A stretch of DNA of 64,000 nt, taken from positions 11,824-75,823 of the forward strand of contig NZ_ATYW01000021.1 in NCBI RefSeq assembly GCF_000427885.1, read 5' to 3'. Below the pieces are notes generated by a model that worked only from the letters and a program-made list of their open reading frames with translations, did no database searches and was not told the DNA's origin. Position 1 is the first letter of the stretch, and each line of letters begins with the position of its first letter. Both the position numbers and the translations under genes were made by a program. Shown one piece after another: positions 52,503 to 61,690 of the stretch. The stretch is from Glycomyces tenuis DSM 44171. GTDB lineage: Bacteria > Actinomycetota > Actinomycetes > Mycobacteriales > Micromonosporaceae.

Positions 52503-53693
52503 ATGGCCGCGCCCACACCCGATCGCGCCGCACGAGCCGCGAAGCACACCGGGCCGCAGCGCCCCGCCGCCGAATCACTGCTCGTCACCGGAGACGACCG
52601 CCTGGCCGAAACGATCACGCCCCTCGCCGCCGCGGCCGGCCACCCGCTCCACCGAGTCAGAGGCCCCGGCGACGCCGAGACCCGCTGGCGGAGAGCCCCG
52701 CTGGTCATCGTCGGCGCCGACGCCGCCGCCGACTGCCTCGCGCACGGTCTGCCCGAACGGCGCGACCTCATCCTGTGCACCACGCTGCCGTGGATCGGCG
52801 CCGACCCCACCGGCACGTCCATGCTGTGGCCCCTCGCCATCAAACTCCAGGCCGACCACGTCATCGCCGTCCCCGAAGCCACCGAATGGCTCCTCGACCG
52901 CTTCACCCGCACCGCCCGCGACACCACGCACGCGCCGGTGGCGGCCGTCGTGGCCGGACACGGCGGCGCCGGCGCCTCCACGCTCGCACTCGCCGGCGCC
53001 ACCGCCGCCGCCCGCGACGGCAAGCGCGTCGTCCTGATCGACCTCGACACCACCGGCGGCGGCATCGACACCGCCGCCGGGCTCGACGCGCAGCCCGGCT
53101 GGCGGTGGCCGTCGCTCGCGAGCGCCTCGGGCCAGCTCGAACCCGAACGGCTCCTCTCCGGACTGCCGCAGCGCGACGGCCTCCACCTCATCGGCCCCGA
53201 CCCCCGCGACCGCACCGCCCCCGAGGCCGCCGCGCTCGAACGGGTCCTGCACGCCGCCCGCATCGGCGCCGACCTCGTCCTCATCGACCTCCCGCGCACC
53301 CGCACCGAAGCGGCGGCCCGCGCCGCGGCCGCCGCCACCGCCATCGCGGTCGTCAACGGGCCGTCGCCCCGGTCCCGGACGGCCTCACGCGCCACCCTCG
53401 CCGAATACGGCCTCTGCGCCACGAACATCGGGACGGTACTGCGCGGCGCGGCCGCCCCCGACCCCGCCCGACCGGCCCGCGGCACCGAACCGTTCGAAGC
53501 GATCGACCCGCCGGTGTGGGGCCGGATACCGGACGACCGGCGGCTCCCCGAACGGCTGCGCCGAGGACGCCCCCCGCGAGGCCGCACCGGACGCCGCCTC
53601 CGCGAGCTCATGGCCGAACTCACCCGCCCGCGTACCGCCGACGCGGCCACCGACCACGAACGGTCACTCGCGCAGACAGGAGCCGCCCGATGA
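52503..53693 (+). CDS. ssd: Septum site-determining protein Ssd (CpaE-like)
   Basis: The 396-residue protein matches the actinobacterial Ssd/CpaE-like family that heads the tad locus. After an N-terminal receiver-like region (LLVTGDDRLAETITPLAAAAG, LVIVGADAAA) it has a MinD-type ATPase: AGHGGAGASTLALAG (the usual Lys is Ala), VVLIDLDTTGGGIDT and LVLIDLPRT. The missing Lys is usual in this family. It may localise pilus or septation factors. AGGAG precedes the ATG at 52503; the stop overlaps the tadA start (ATGA). Confidence 0.88.
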   Translation: MAAPTPDRAARAAKHTGPQRPAAESLLVTGDDRLAETITPLAAAAGHPLHRVRGPGDAETRWRRAPLVIVGADAAADCLAHGLPERRDLILCTTLPWIGADPTGTSMLWPLAIKLQADHVIAVPEATEWLLDRFTRTARDTTHAPVAAVVAGHGGAGASTLALAGATAAARDGKRVVLIDLDTTGGGIDTAAGLDAQPGWRWPSLASASGQLEPERLLSGLPQRDGLHLIGPDPRDRTAPEAAALERVLHAARIGADLVLIDLPRTRTEAAARAAAAATAIAVVNGPSPRSRTASRATLAEYGLCATNIGTVLRGAAAPDPARPARGTEPFEAIDPPVWGRIPDDRRLPERLRRGRPPRGRTGRRLRELMAELTRPRTADAATDHERSLAQTGAAR

Positions 53694-54862
53694 ACCTCGA
53701 ACTGATCAACCGGGTCCGCCGCCAACTCGCCGCCCAAACCCACCCGGGCTGGCCCTCACCGAACCACCCGGCCGCCAGAGCCGACATCGTCAAGGCCCTG
53801 TGCGCCGCCGGAGCCGCCCCGCCAGACCAAACCGGACTGCTCGAGATGTCGGCGGCACTGGCGGCCGACCTCAACGGCGCCGGCCCACTGCAACCGCTGC
53901 TCGACGACGCCACCGTCACCGACGTCGTCGTCAACGGCACCGACGGCGTCTGGATCGACCGCGGCGACGGACTCCAGGCCGCCCCGGTCAGCATCGGCGA
54001 CGCCGATGCCATCCGGTCGCTCGCCTGCCGCCTGGCCGCCGCGGCCGGACGCCGCCTCGACACGGGCAGCCCATACGCGGACGTGCGCCTCCCCGACGGC
54101 ACCAGGTTCCACGCGATCCTGCCGCCCATCGCCCCCGGCGGCCCCTACCTGTCGTTCCGCACCCACCGCGCGAAGGCGTTCACCCTCTCCCAACTGGTCG
54201 ACGCCGACACGCTCACCGCCGACATGGCCGACCTGCTCCTGCGAGTGGTCACCGCACGGCTGCCGCACCTCATAACAGGCGGCACCGGCACCGGCAAGAC
54301 CACGCTCCTGTCGAGCCTGCTCTCGGCCGTCCCCGCCACCGAGCGGATCGTCATCGTCGAGGACGCCGCCGAACTGGCCCCGGACCACCCGCACCTGCTG
54401 ACACTCGAAGCGCGACCCGCGAACATCGAAGGCGCCGGCGCGGTCGACCTGGCCGCGCTGGTCCGCCAGGCGCTGCGGATGCGGCCCGACCGCATCGTCA
54501 TCGGCGAATGCCGCGGCGCCGAGGTGAGCGAACTGCTCGCCGCGCTCAACACCGGCCACGACGGCGGCGCCGGAACCCTCCACTGCAACGCCGCGGCCGA
54601 CGCCCCGGCCCGCCTGGAGGCACTCGCCCTCCCGCACGGCATGCCCAGGGCCGGGCTCCACGCCCAACTCGTCGCCGCCCTGCGCGTCATCATCCACTTG
54701 CGACGAAACGGGCGGAAGCGGCAGGTCGCCGAGATCGCCCTCATCGACGCCGGCGACACCGGCGGCGTCCGCGGCCTCGGCGTCGCCACCGCCTGGACCC
54801 GCCACGGACCTGGCCCGGCCGCAGGCATCCTCGAACGCCTCCTCAGGGAGCGCGGCGCATGA
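53690..54862 (+). CDS. tadA: TadA/CpaF-type secretion ATPase
   Basis: The 390-residue ATPase drives assembly of the Tad/Flp-like pilus. Motifs: GPLQPLLDDATVTDVVVNG at the N-terminus, Walker A GGTGTGKTTLL (Lys about 203), the Asp box IVIVEDAAELAPDHPH, Walker B DRIVIGECRGAEV and the His box with LHCNAAADAPARLEAL. Complete. It follows ssd and precedes tadB with 4 nt overlaps, identical to Rv3660c-Rv3654c order in mycobacteria. Confidence 0.95.
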   Translation: MNLELINRVRRQLAAQTHPGWPSPNHPAARADIVKALCAAGAAPPDQTGLLEMSAALAADLNGAGPLQPLLDDATVTDVVVNGTDGVWIDRGDGLQAAPVSIGDADAIRSLACRLAAAAGRRLDTGSPYADVRLPDGTRFHAILPPIAPGGPYLSFRTHRAKAFTLSQLVDADTLTADMADLLLRVVTARLPHLITGGTGTGKTTLLSSLLSAVPATERIVIVEDAAELAPDHPHLLTLEARPANIEGAGAVDLAALVRQALRMRPDRIVIGECRGAEVSELLAALNTGHDGGAGTLHCNAAADAPARLEALALPHGMPRAGLHAQLVAALRVIIHLRRNGRKRQVAEIALIDAGDTGGVRGLGVATAWTRHGPGPAAGILERLLRERGA

Positions 54863-55518
54863 ACGGCATCGCGACACTGCTCATCAGCCGCCCGAAAACC
54901 ACGGCCGCAGCCGCCGCCGCGACGGCGGCCCTCACCGCCGCCTGGCTCGCCTCGGGCCTCGGCCTCCTCGGCACGCTCACCGCCTCGGCGGTCGCCGCCG
55001 CCTACACCGCCGCCGCGGCGACCGCCTGGCGCGGATCGCTGACCGGCAGACGACGCCGCGAAGCCCGCCGCAGCGCCGCCGACACGGTCGCCTACCTCGC
55101 GGCCGACCTCGCCGCGGGCACCGACCCGGCGCGCGCGATAGCCGCGATCGAAGCCGACTGGCCGCGCGGCGCGGCCACCACCACCAGACGCCTCGCCACC
55201 GCCTGGGTGGTCGCCGCCGAACTCGGCGCCCCCGCCGCCGAACTGTGCCGCAGACTCGCCGAGCACCTCCGCGAGGACGAACAGGCCGCCGCCCGCGCCA
55301 GGGCCCAGACAGCCTCCATCCACGCCACCGCCGCACTGCTCACCGCCCTGCCGGCCGCCGGAGTCGCACTCGGCGAAGCGCTCGGCGTCGGCGCGGTCGC
55401 CTTCCTCTTCGCGACCCTCCCCGGCCTCGCCTGCCTGGCCGCGGCGATGGCACTGCAAGCGGCAGGGCTCGCCTGGACGAGAACGCTCATCCGATCCGTC
55501 GGAGTGGAGGCCGCATGA
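54859..55518 (+). CDS. tadB: TadB-like inner membrane protein (type II secretion F family)
   Basis: The 219-residue protein has two N-terminal membrane helices, a basic loop GSLTGRRRREARRSA, the GspF-like helical domain with DTVAYLAADLAAGTDPARAI and LREDEQAAARARAQTAS, and C-terminal helices. It is shorter than typical TadB (about 250-320 residues) but equals other actinobacterial versions. ATGA overlaps on both sides show it is in the middle of the operon. Confidence 0.88.
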   Translation: MNGIATLLISRPKTTAAAAAATAALTAAWLASGLGLLGTLTASAVAAAYTAAAATAWRGSLTGRRRREARRSAADTVAYLAADLAAGTDPARAIAAIEADWPRGAATTTRRLATAWVVAAELGAPAAELCRRLAEHLREDEQAAARARAQTASIHATAALLTALPAAGVALGEALGVGAVAFLFATLPGLACLAAAMALQAAGLAWTRTLIRSVGVEAA

Positions 55519-56138
55519 AACGCACCGCCCACCGCAGGCTCACCGCGAAAGCCCTGAGCCCGCTCATCGGAATCGCCGCGGCACTGGCGATCGGCGGCCC
55601 GACCGGGCTCGCGATCGGCATCGCGGCCTGGTGGATCAGCCGCAGGCTGCTGCGGGCCGACCCGGACCGGGCCGAACGGCTGGCCGCCTCCCGGCTCGCC
55701 CCGCACTGGCCCTGGACGCTCGACCTCATAGCCGCCGGCATGCGGGCCGGAGCGCCGTTCCCGCAAGCCGCCTCCGCGGTCGCGAACGCCGAGCGGGGCC
55801 CGATGGGCGAACGGCTCGCCCGCTTCGCCCAAGCCGTCCACCTCGGCGCCACCGCGGTCGAGGCGGCACCCGAACTGGGCCGGCTGCCGGGCGCCGACCG
55901 GCTCGCCAGGCAACTCGACCGCTCCTCCAGCAGCGGCGCCGCCGTAGCCGGAGGGCTCGAACAACTGGCGGCCTCACTGCGAGCCGAGCACCGCACCCAG
56001 ACCGAAGAACGAGCCGGACGCGCTGCCGTGGCCCTCATCGGGCCGCTGTGCCTGTGCTTCCTCCCAGCCTTCGTCATAGCGGGCATCGGACCGGTGGTGT
56101 TCGGCATCGTCGCCGACACCGTCACCACCGGGCTGTGA
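55515..56138 (+). CDS. tadC: TadC-like inner membrane protein (type II secretion F family)
   Basis: The 207-residue protein is the second GspF-type subunit: one N-terminal helix pair (SPLIGIAAALAIGG, GLAIGIAAWWISRRLL), the central domain with LDLIAAGMRAGAPFPQAASAVA and LEQLAASLRAEHRTQTEERA, and C-terminal helix GPLCLCFLPAFVIAGIGPVV. It pairs with TadB to form the pilus platform. Start overlaps the tadB stop. Confidence 0.88.
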   Translation: MKRTAHRRLTAKALSPLIGIAAALAIGGPTGLAIGIAAWWISRRLLRADPDRAERLAASRLAPHWPWTLDLIAAGMRAGAPFPQAASAVANAERGPMGERLARFAQAVHLGATAVEAAPELGRLPGADRLARQLDRSSSSGAAVAGGLEQLAASLRAEHRTQTEERAGRAAVALIGPLCLCFLPAFVIAGIGPVVFGIVADTVTTGL

Positions 56139-56185
56139 CCGCCCCGGACCCGAGCGAGAACACCACAAGGAGAAAGGCAACCACG

Positions 56186-56638
56186 ATGACCGCCACCGAT
56201 TCGAACCCGACCGCCGCGACGCGACTCGACCTGAAGCCGAAAGGCGCCGAGCGATGCGCGAGCGCCTGCCGCCTCAAAGCCCGATGCCGCCTCGACGGCC
56301 CCGGCGGAACCGACTGCCCGGCGAAGAACCGCCCGGCCGAGACCGACCGCACCGAGCCCGCGCCCCCGAAGAACACGGCATACCAGCCGCAACCGAACAG
56401 GCGCCGCCCGCGCCCGAAGGAGGACGAATGGAGCCCGGGACGCATGAAGGGCGTGACGAAACCGAGCTGGGGCGGCAAGTTCGCCTCGAAGATGCGAGGC
56501 GAGAGCGGGATGTCGACGGCGGAATACGCCGTCGGGACCTTGGCGGCGGTGGCCTTCGCCGGAGTGCTGCTGAAGGTGCTCACCTCCGGCACGGTCCAAA
56601 GCGCCCTGACGGACCTCATCGAACGCGCCCTGTCATGA
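56186..56638 (+). CDS. DUF4244 Flp-pilin-like protein with Cys-rich N-terminal extension
   Basis: The 150-residue protein ends with a DUF4244 pilin-like segment: processing site GESG followed by MSTAEYAVGTLAAVAFAGVLLKV, with Glu at +5 after Gly as in Flp prepilins. The preceding 110 residues are unusual; DUF4244 proteins are usually 60-80 residues. They contain a Cys cluster (CASACRLKARC and GTDC) and a basic Pro-rich stretch. AAGGAG precedes the ATG at 56186. It is probably the major pilin of the locus. Confidence 0.8.
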   Translation: MTATDSNPTAATRLDLKPKGAERCASACRLKARCRLDGPGGTDCPAKNRPAETDRTEPAPPKNTAYQPQPNRRRPRPKEDEWSPGRMKGVTKPSWGGKFASKMRGESGMSTAEYAVGTLAAVAFAGVLLKVLTSGTVQSALTDLIERALS

Positions 56639-57234
56639 CCGGGGCCCGCAGACACCGGCGAAAGGCGCCGGGCAGGACCCGCCGCACCGCCGAAGAAGCC
56701 ACCCGGACCAGACCCGACAGGGCCGGTCCGGGCCCGGACGAAACCCGGAGCAGCGGCGCCGAGACAAACCGGCCTCGGCAAGCGGCCCCACGCCCGAGCG
56801 GCGGCCCGGACGGCAGCCCCCGCGGCAGAGCGGCCAGGTGCCGGTTCCGTCCACCGCCGCGCGGACCGGGAGACAGCGGCCGCCGGCGGAGCGACGCGCG
56901 CCAGCGCGGCTTCGTCACCGCCGAACTGGCCGTCGCGCTCCCCGTCGTCGTGGCGGTGCTCGGACTGTCGATGTGGGCGGTGGCGACGGTGGGGCTGAAG
57001 GTCCGCGTGACCGACGCGGCCCACAGCGCGGCGCTCGCGGCGGCGAGGGGCGAGGACCCGCAGGTGGTCGCGGCGGCGTACCTGCCGGACGGGGCCTCGG
57101 TGTCGGTCTCGCACGACGGCGACGTGGTGCGGACGACGGTGACCGCGTCGACGCATCCGCTCGGCGCGCTGGCCCCCGCAGTGGAGGTCAGCGCCGAAGG
57201 GACGGCGCCGAAAGAACCGGGGCTGCCCGAATGA
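56635..57234 (+). CDS. TadE-like minor pilin with long basic N-terminus
   Basis: The 199-residue protein has a TadE-type prepilin segment, RGFVTAELAVALPVVVAVLGL (Glu +5 from Gly), then a small extracytoplasmic domain (AHSAALAAARGEDPQVVAAAY, VSVSHDGDVVRTTVTAS). The first 90 residues are Arg/Pro/Gly-rich and lack structure. No other start is available in frame, since the only upstream Met/Val codons are at the very beginning, and the ATGA overlap with the previous gene supports it. Confidence 0.8.
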   Translation: MTGARRHRRKAPGRTRRTAEEATRTRPDRAGPGPDETRSSGAETNRPRQAAPRPSGGPDGSPRGRAARCRFRPPPRGPGDSGRRRSDARQRGFVTAELAVALPVVVAVLGLSMWAVATVGLKVRVTDAAHSAALAAARGEDPQVVAAAYLPDGASVSVSHDGDVVRTTVTASTHPLGALAPAVEVSAEGTAPKEPGLPE

Positions 57235-57782
57235 CCGGACGACTCGACCTCACCGGGTCCGCCCGCCACCGGCCGAGACCACCGGTCCCCGGCCACCGAG
57301 GCGCGAAGCGAGACCCGAACACCAGAAGCCGCGCCCCGACCGAGGGCCGGAGCTCCGACCGCGAGCGAGCCCCGAACCACGGGCCAGGCTCCGAACACGA
57401 GCGCGAACGAGGCTCCGACCATAACCGCGGTTCCGTCCACGAACGAGGCTCGGCGACGGTCCTGGCCGTAGGAGTGGTGGCGACGCTGGTGGTGCTCGCC
57501 GGCGCGTTCGCGGCCCTGGGCCAGGCGACCGCCGCGCGGCATCGGGCCCAAGGGGCGGCCGACGCCGCGGCGCTGGCGGGAGCGGCCCGAGTCCTCCTCG
57601 GTGACGGAGCGGCCTGCGAGGCCGCGGCGGAATTGGCCGCGGAGGGCGGCGCCGATATCGAACGATGCGTAGTGGAGGACTTGGAGGTCACGGTCACCGT
57701 CACGGTCGAACCGTCCGGCATCCCGGCCGCGTTCGGCCCCGCCCGGGCGGTCTCCAGAGCGGGGCCGGTCATGACTCACTGA
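57231..57782 (+). CDS. Rv3654c-like TadE-type protein
   Basis: The 183-residue protein is the last tad gene. The core RGSATVLAVGVVATLVVLAGAFAALGQATAARHRAQGAADAAALAGA is typical of the Rv3654c-like (TadG/TadE-like) family with its Flp-like helix and A-A-D-A-A-A-L-A repeat, followed by a domain with paired Cys (GAACEAAAE, IERCVVEDL). The first 72 residues are again basic, with a repeating HERGS/HNRGS pattern. ATGA overlap with the TadE gene. Confidence 0.8.
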   Translation: MTGRLDLTGSARHRPRPPVPGHRGAKRDPNTRSRAPTEGRSSDRERAPNHGPGSEHERERGSDHNRGSVHERGSATVLAVGVVATLVVLAGAFAALGQATAARHRAQGAADAAALAGAARVLLGDGAACEAAAELAAEGGADIERCVVEDLEVTVTVTVEPSGIPAAFGPARAVSRAGPVMTH

Positions 57783-58231
57783 CGACACTCCTGACTCATG
57801 GGCGCCACGGCTCATGAGCGACGACGAGACGCACAACAGGGCCGCGGCGGCCCGAGGCCAGGCCGCCGCGACCCGACATATGGAGCCGGTGGAAGGCCGG
57901 TGAATGGTCGACTTAGCGGGTCGAGGAGGTGCGCGGGACGCGGTCCCGCGGCCGGATCCCCGCGCGGGCGCGAGCCCGCTCTCGAAATGGGTGCTGGTCG
58001 GCGGCGGGTGGGCATGGGGAGGGGAGGCCCCGGAAGGGCCCGGCGGGCGGGCACGCGGGGAGCTTGTCCGCACCGCCACCGCGTTCGACCGGCGTATGGG
58101 CGCGCGGGCAGGGAACTCGTCCGCGGAACGACCGAGATCGGGCAGACGCACAGCGGCGGTTCGGTCACATCTCGCATGTTCCCGGGCCCACGGCGGCCGA
58201 TTCCCGCTCTCTTCTGTTTACACTCGCTGAC
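57783..58231. other. 449 bp gap after the tad operon
   Basis: No confident gene is present. An 8 bp hairpin (57932-57939 with 57943-57950) could end the tad transcript. A 29-codon frame at 57814-57903 has no ribosome-binding site. At the right edge TACACT (58219-58224) ends 7 nt before the next ATG and is the probable leaderless -10 of the dimethylargininase-like gene. Confidence 0.45.
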
Positions 58232-59077
58232 ATGGAGAAACACCGTTCTTCAACCGAGGCCCCCGCGATCCGGGAGCCCGGCGGGCGCACCTACCTCATG
58301 TGCCGCCCCTCCTATTACGCCGTCGAGTACGCCATCAATCCGTGGATGGACACCTCGGCCCCCGTCGACACCGCCCGCGCCTGCGCGCAGTGGGAGGCCC
58401 TCGCCGAGGTCTACACCGGCCTCGGCCACGAAGTCCTGCGCATCGAGCCCGAGCCCGGCCTCCCCGACATGGTCTATGCCGCCAACGGCGCCTTCGTCGT
58501 CGACGGCATCGCCTACGGCGCCCGCTTCCGCCACCCCGAGCGCGCCCCCGAAGCCGACGCCCACGAGAAGTGGCACCGCGCCGCCGGCCGCGCCTTCGTC
58601 AAGCCCGAGCACACCAACGAAGGCGAAGGCGACTTCACCTACCTGCCCGGCCGCGAGCTCATCCTCGCCGGCTGGGGCTTCCGCACCGACGCCCGCGCCC
58701 ACGCCGAGGCCGCCGACGTCTTCGGCCGCCAAGTCGTCTCGCTGCGCCTGGTCGACCCCCGCTACTACCACCTCGACACCGCGCTCGCGCCCCTCGACGA
58801 CGGGCGGATCGCCTACTACCCCGACGCCTTCGCGCCGGGCAGCCGCCTGCTGCTCGAGCGCCTCTTCCCCGACGCGGTCATCGCCGACGCCGACGACGCC
58901 GCCGCGTTCGGCCTCAACTTCGTCTCCGACGGCACCCACGTCGTCGTCAACGCCGAGGCCGCCGGCATGGTCCGCAAGCTCCGCGACGCCGGTTACGAGC
59001 CCGTTCCCGTCGACCTGTCCGAGCTGAAGAAGGGCGGCGGCAGCGTCAAGTGCTGCACCGCCGAGCTGCGCCGATAG
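58232..59077 (+). CDS. Dimethylargininase/amidinotransferase-like enzyme
   Basis: The 281-residue protein belongs to the guanidino-group-modifying superfamily (DDAH type), hydrolysing dimethylarginine or related guanidines. Key segments: LMCRPSYYAVEYAINPWM, DMVYAANGAFVVDG, EGEGDFTYLPG (Glu/Asp), the His in YYHLDTALAPLDDG and the C-terminal Cys in GGGSVKCCTAEL. It lacks a Shine-Dalgarno and a putative -10 ends 7 nt upstream, so the mRNA is likely leaderless. Could also be an N-succinylarginine- or ornithine-related member; DDAH-like is best. Confidence 0.85.
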   Translation: MEKHRSSTEAPAIREPGGRTYLMCRPSYYAVEYAINPWMDTSAPVDTARACAQWEALAEVYTGLGHEVLRIEPEPGLPDMVYAANGAFVVDGIAYGARFRHPERAPEADAHEKWHRAAGRAFVKPEHTNEGEGDFTYLPGRELILAGWGFRTDARAHAEAADVFGRQVVSLRLVDPRYYHLDTALAPLDDGRIAYYPDAFAPGSRLLLERLFPDAVIADADDAAAFGLNFVSDGTHVVVNAEAAGMVRKLRDAGYEPVPVDLSELKKGGGSVKCCTAELRR

Positions 59078-59101
59078 CGCCGCGCTGACGCCTCGACCGG
59101 C

Positions 59102-59698
59102 TCACACCGCGGCGAGGCTCGGACCGAGGCCCGCCGTGCCGGCCGGCCGCGACTCCCACGACTGCGGGTCGCCGATCGGCCTGTGCGGCGGGTTCTGAAG
59201 CTCGTCGATCGGCCCCCTCGGCGGAGCCTGCGCGCCGTCGATCGGCACCGCCACCGCCTGGGGGCGCCGGAAGGCCCGCGCGAGCAGCGCGTCGATCCGC
59301 CACACCCGCTTGGCGTGCGAGGCGGGCAGCCAGAAATGCCACCGGTGCGGCGCCGCCGCGCCCGGTCCCTCCAAGACCGTGAAGTTCAGCTCGACGCCCG
59401 GCCCGTTCGGGTCGGCCGACCAGCGCAGGTTCTCCACGGCCTTCACCGGCGCGTCCAGGCACGACCGGATCCGTCCGAGCAGCCGCGACTGGCGCGTGAC
59501 CACGATGCGGCCGGAGGTGAGCATGAGGAGACATTCGCCGCTGGCGAGCCCGTCGGAGCCGATGCAGCCGGTCAGCAGCGCCACCGGCTCGGTCGGCCCG
59601 ACGTTGCGGCGGAGGAGTGGAACGTGGCGGCTGAGGGTCGCCGTGGTCAGCCCGGCCTCGGCCGAGGAGGCGAGCATGGTGCGGGAGAAAAGGTCCAT
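59102..59698 (-). CDS. Hypothetical protein with PH-like core
   Basis: The 198-residue protein has no signal peptide. Its middle, LLTGCIGSDGLASGECLLMLTSGRIVVTRQSRLLGRIRSC and LNFTVLEGPGAAAPHRWHFWLP, alternates strands as in bacterial PH (YokE-like) domains that convert a value to a membrane-linked scale; a Pro-rich tail with GPIDELQNPPHRPIGD follows. Function unknown. The ATG at 59698 follows GTGGGG; a GTG at 59812 would add 38 residues, but codon bias there is AT-leaning and looks non-coding. Confidence 0.55.
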   Translation of the reverse strand: MDLFSRTMLASSAEAGLTTATLSRHVPLLRRNVGPTEPVALLTGCIGSDGLASGECLLMLTSGRIVVTRQSRLLGRIRSCLDAPVKAVENLRWSADPNGPGVELNFTVLEGPGAAAPHRWHFWLPASHAKRVWRIDALLARAFRRPQAVAVPIDGAQAPPRGPIDELQNPPHRPIGDPQSWESRPAGTAGLGPSLAAV

Positions 59699-59830
59699 GT
59701 GCTTGTACCCCACAGATATCCGTATGCGTTCGTCACTCTGCGATGCGCTCTCAATACCTGTAACGGAAATCCGCGTATGCAGGTTACGGCTGCGGTTGTG
59801 GATTTCGGACACTCACCCCTTCGGGCGAGA

Positions 59831-60337
59831 TCACCGCGTGTTCGGCTGTTCGACAAGGCTGACGCTGCTCGAACCGCCGTCCGAGGAGCCGCCCTGCTCG
59901 TCCGGCTCGTGCTCCGGAAGCGACTCGACCGGTACGAGCTCCCGCTCCTCGCGCGGGCCCTCCGGCGACGGCTCGGGTTCGACCGGCACCAGCCGCGGCT
60001 CCTCCTCGGCGGAGCGCTCCGGCTCCGGTTCGGCCGGCGGCGTCTCCTCCACCGTCGCCGCCTCGGGTTCGGGCGCCGACAGCGTCTCGGCGCTCGGCTC
60101 CGCGCCCTCGCTCGCCGAGGGCTCCTCCGGCTCCCCGCCGGTGGTCTCCTCGGCCTCGATCACGACCCTGTCCTGGTCCCATGCGAGTGCCTCGGCGTCC
60201 CCGTCCGCTCCGACCGCGTGCAGGAACACCCATCCCACCGCGGCGAACGACGCGACGGTCCCCGCGCTCGCGCCCACCAGCGCGAGCCACACCTCCCACG
60301 GCCAGCGCCCCACCTGGTCGCTGCCTCTGCGGCGCAC
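59831..60337 (-). CDS. Single-pass membrane protein with Pro/Glu-rich tail
   Basis: The 168-residue protein has a short cytosolic N-terminus, one helix (EVWLALVGASAGTVASFAAVGWVFL, residues about 14-38) and a long acidic extracytoplasmic tail of Glu/Pro/Ser repeats ending in SSSVSLVEQPNTR. No domain is recognised. AAGGGAG precedes the GTG at 60337. It is 133 nt upstream of the PH-like gene and on the same strand. Confidence 0.6.
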   Translation of the reverse strand: MRRRGSDQVGRWPWEVWLALVGASAGTVASFAAVGWVFLHAVGADGDAEALAWDQDRVVIEAEETTGGEPEEPSASEGAEPSAETLSAPEPEAATVEETPPAEPEPERSAEEEPRLVPVEPEPSPEGPREERELVPVESLPEHEPDEQGGSSDGGSSSVSLVEQPNTR

Positions 60338-60532
60338 GACGCGCTCCCTTCACGCCACCCCCGTGCGGCGAAACGCCCGTTCAGGACCGATGATGTCTCG
60401 AGTCGCAGCGAGGATGGCTACTCAGCGTCGAATGTCAGCCTACTAATCGTAGTTGGACGCGAGCTGTGAAGCGCGCACGCCACGGCTTTGAGATGCTTGG
60501 ATACACCGGAATATCAATACGAGGAGGCAACC

Positions 60533-61690
60533 ATGGGCTCAGTTGACCGACCGCGCCCCGCCAAGAAGACGGCCAAGAGCCGTCGGAACTCCGCCTCGGC
60601 GAACGAACCAGAGTTCGTCCAACTGCTGACCCCCGAGGGGAAGCGCCGTTCCCATCCCGACTACGACGTGACGTTCACCGACGAGGAGTACCGGGGCCTG
60701 TACCGCGACCTCGTCATCACCCGCGAGCTCGACGCCCAGGGCACGGCCCTCCAGCGCCAGGGCCAGCTGGGCCTGTGGCCGAGCCTGCTCGGCCAGGAGG
60801 CCGCCCAGGTCGGCTCCGGCCGGGCCCTCAAACCCCAGGACACCGTCTTCCCCGCCTACCGCGAGCTCGGCGTCCAGTGGTGCCGCGGCCTCGACATCAT
60901 CTCCGCGTTCTCGCTGTTCCGCGGCGTCGACCTCGGCGGACGCGACACGGCCGCCGACCGCTTCCAGATGTACGAGATCGTCATCGCCTCCCAGACGCTC
61001 CACGCCGCCGGCTACGCCATGGGCGTCGCCAAGGACGGCGCCGTCGGCGGCGACGACGGCGAGGCCGTCATCGTCTACCACGGCGACGGCGCCACCTCCG
61101 AGGGCGACTTCAACGAAGCGCTGATCTGGGCGGGGGTGTTCAACGCGCCGCTGGTGTTCTTCTGCCAGAACAACCAGTACGCGATCTCCGAGCCCAACAC
61201 CCGCCAGTTCCGCGTCCCGCCCCACCGGCGCGCCGAGGGCTTCGGCCTGCCGGGCGTCCACGTCGACGGCAACGACGTCCTGGCCTCGTACGCGGTCACC
61301 GAGGCCGCGCTCGACCGGGCCCGCGCCGGTGAGGGCCCGAGCCTGATCGAGGCCTTCACCTACCGGATGCAGCCCCACACCACCTCGGACGACGCCACCC
61401 GCTACCGCGACGAGGCCGAGCTGGACTACTGGAGGGCCAAGGACCCGATCCTGCGCTACCGCACCTGGCTGGAGGCCGAGTCGCTGGCCGACGCCGACTA
61501 CTTCGCCGCGGTCGACGACGAGGCGGCGGGGGAGGTCCGGGAGCTGCGGCAGCGGGTCATGGACCTGCCCGATCCGGACGTGACCGACATGTTCGACGCC
61601 GTGTACACGGAGATGCCCGCGCCGCTGCGGGCCGAGCGGGCGGAGGCGGTCGCCTTCCGCGCGTCGCTCGACGAGGGGAGTGAGTCCTGA
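60533..61690 (+). CDS. 2-oxo acid dehydrogenase E1 component, alpha subunit
   Basis: The 385-residue protein is the TPP-binding E1 alpha of a pyruvate or branched-chain 2-oxo acid dehydrogenase. After a charged N-terminus it has QGQLGLWPSLLGQEAAQVG, FPAYRELGVQWCRG, and the TPP/Mg motif GDGATSEGDFNEALIWAGVF with NN in FFCQNNQYAIS, followed by the phosphorylation-loop-like region EAFTYRMQPHTTSDD. GAGGAGG precedes the ATG. Its stop overlaps the E1 beta start (TGATG). Substrate: branched-chain versus pyruvate is not decided; the heterotetrameric E1 plus single-lipoyl E2 fits both. Confidence 0.93.
   Translation: MGSVDRPRPAKKTAKSRRNSASANEPEFVQLLTPEGKRRSHPDYDVTFTDEEYRGLYRDLVITRELDAQGTALQRQGQLGLWPSLLGQEAAQVGSGRALKPQDTVFPAYRELGVQWCRGLDIISAFSLFRGVDLGGRDTAADRFQMYEIVIASQTLHAAGYAMGVAKDGAVGGDDGEAVIVYHGDGATSEGDFNEALIWAGVFNAPLVFFCQNNQYAISEPNTRQFRVPPHRRAEGFGLPGVHVDGNDVLASYAVTEAALDRARAGEGPSLIEAFTYRMQPHTTSDDATRYRDEAELDYWRAKDPILRYRTWLEAESLADADYFAAVDDEAAGEVRELRQRVMDLPDPDVTDMFDAVYTEMPAPLRAERAEAVAFRASLDEGSES

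Noticed and set aside
57814-57903. 29-codon open frame starting MSDDETHNR after the tad operon
   Set aside because: No ribosome-binding site, no promoter and low-complexity Ala/Arg content; insufficient support.
59699-59812. Upstream extension of the PH-like protein from a GTG at 59812
   Set aside because: Third positions in these codons are AT-leaning, unlike real genes here, and the segment contains GTAAC/GTTAC inverted sequence suggestive of a control region; not excluded, only less likely.
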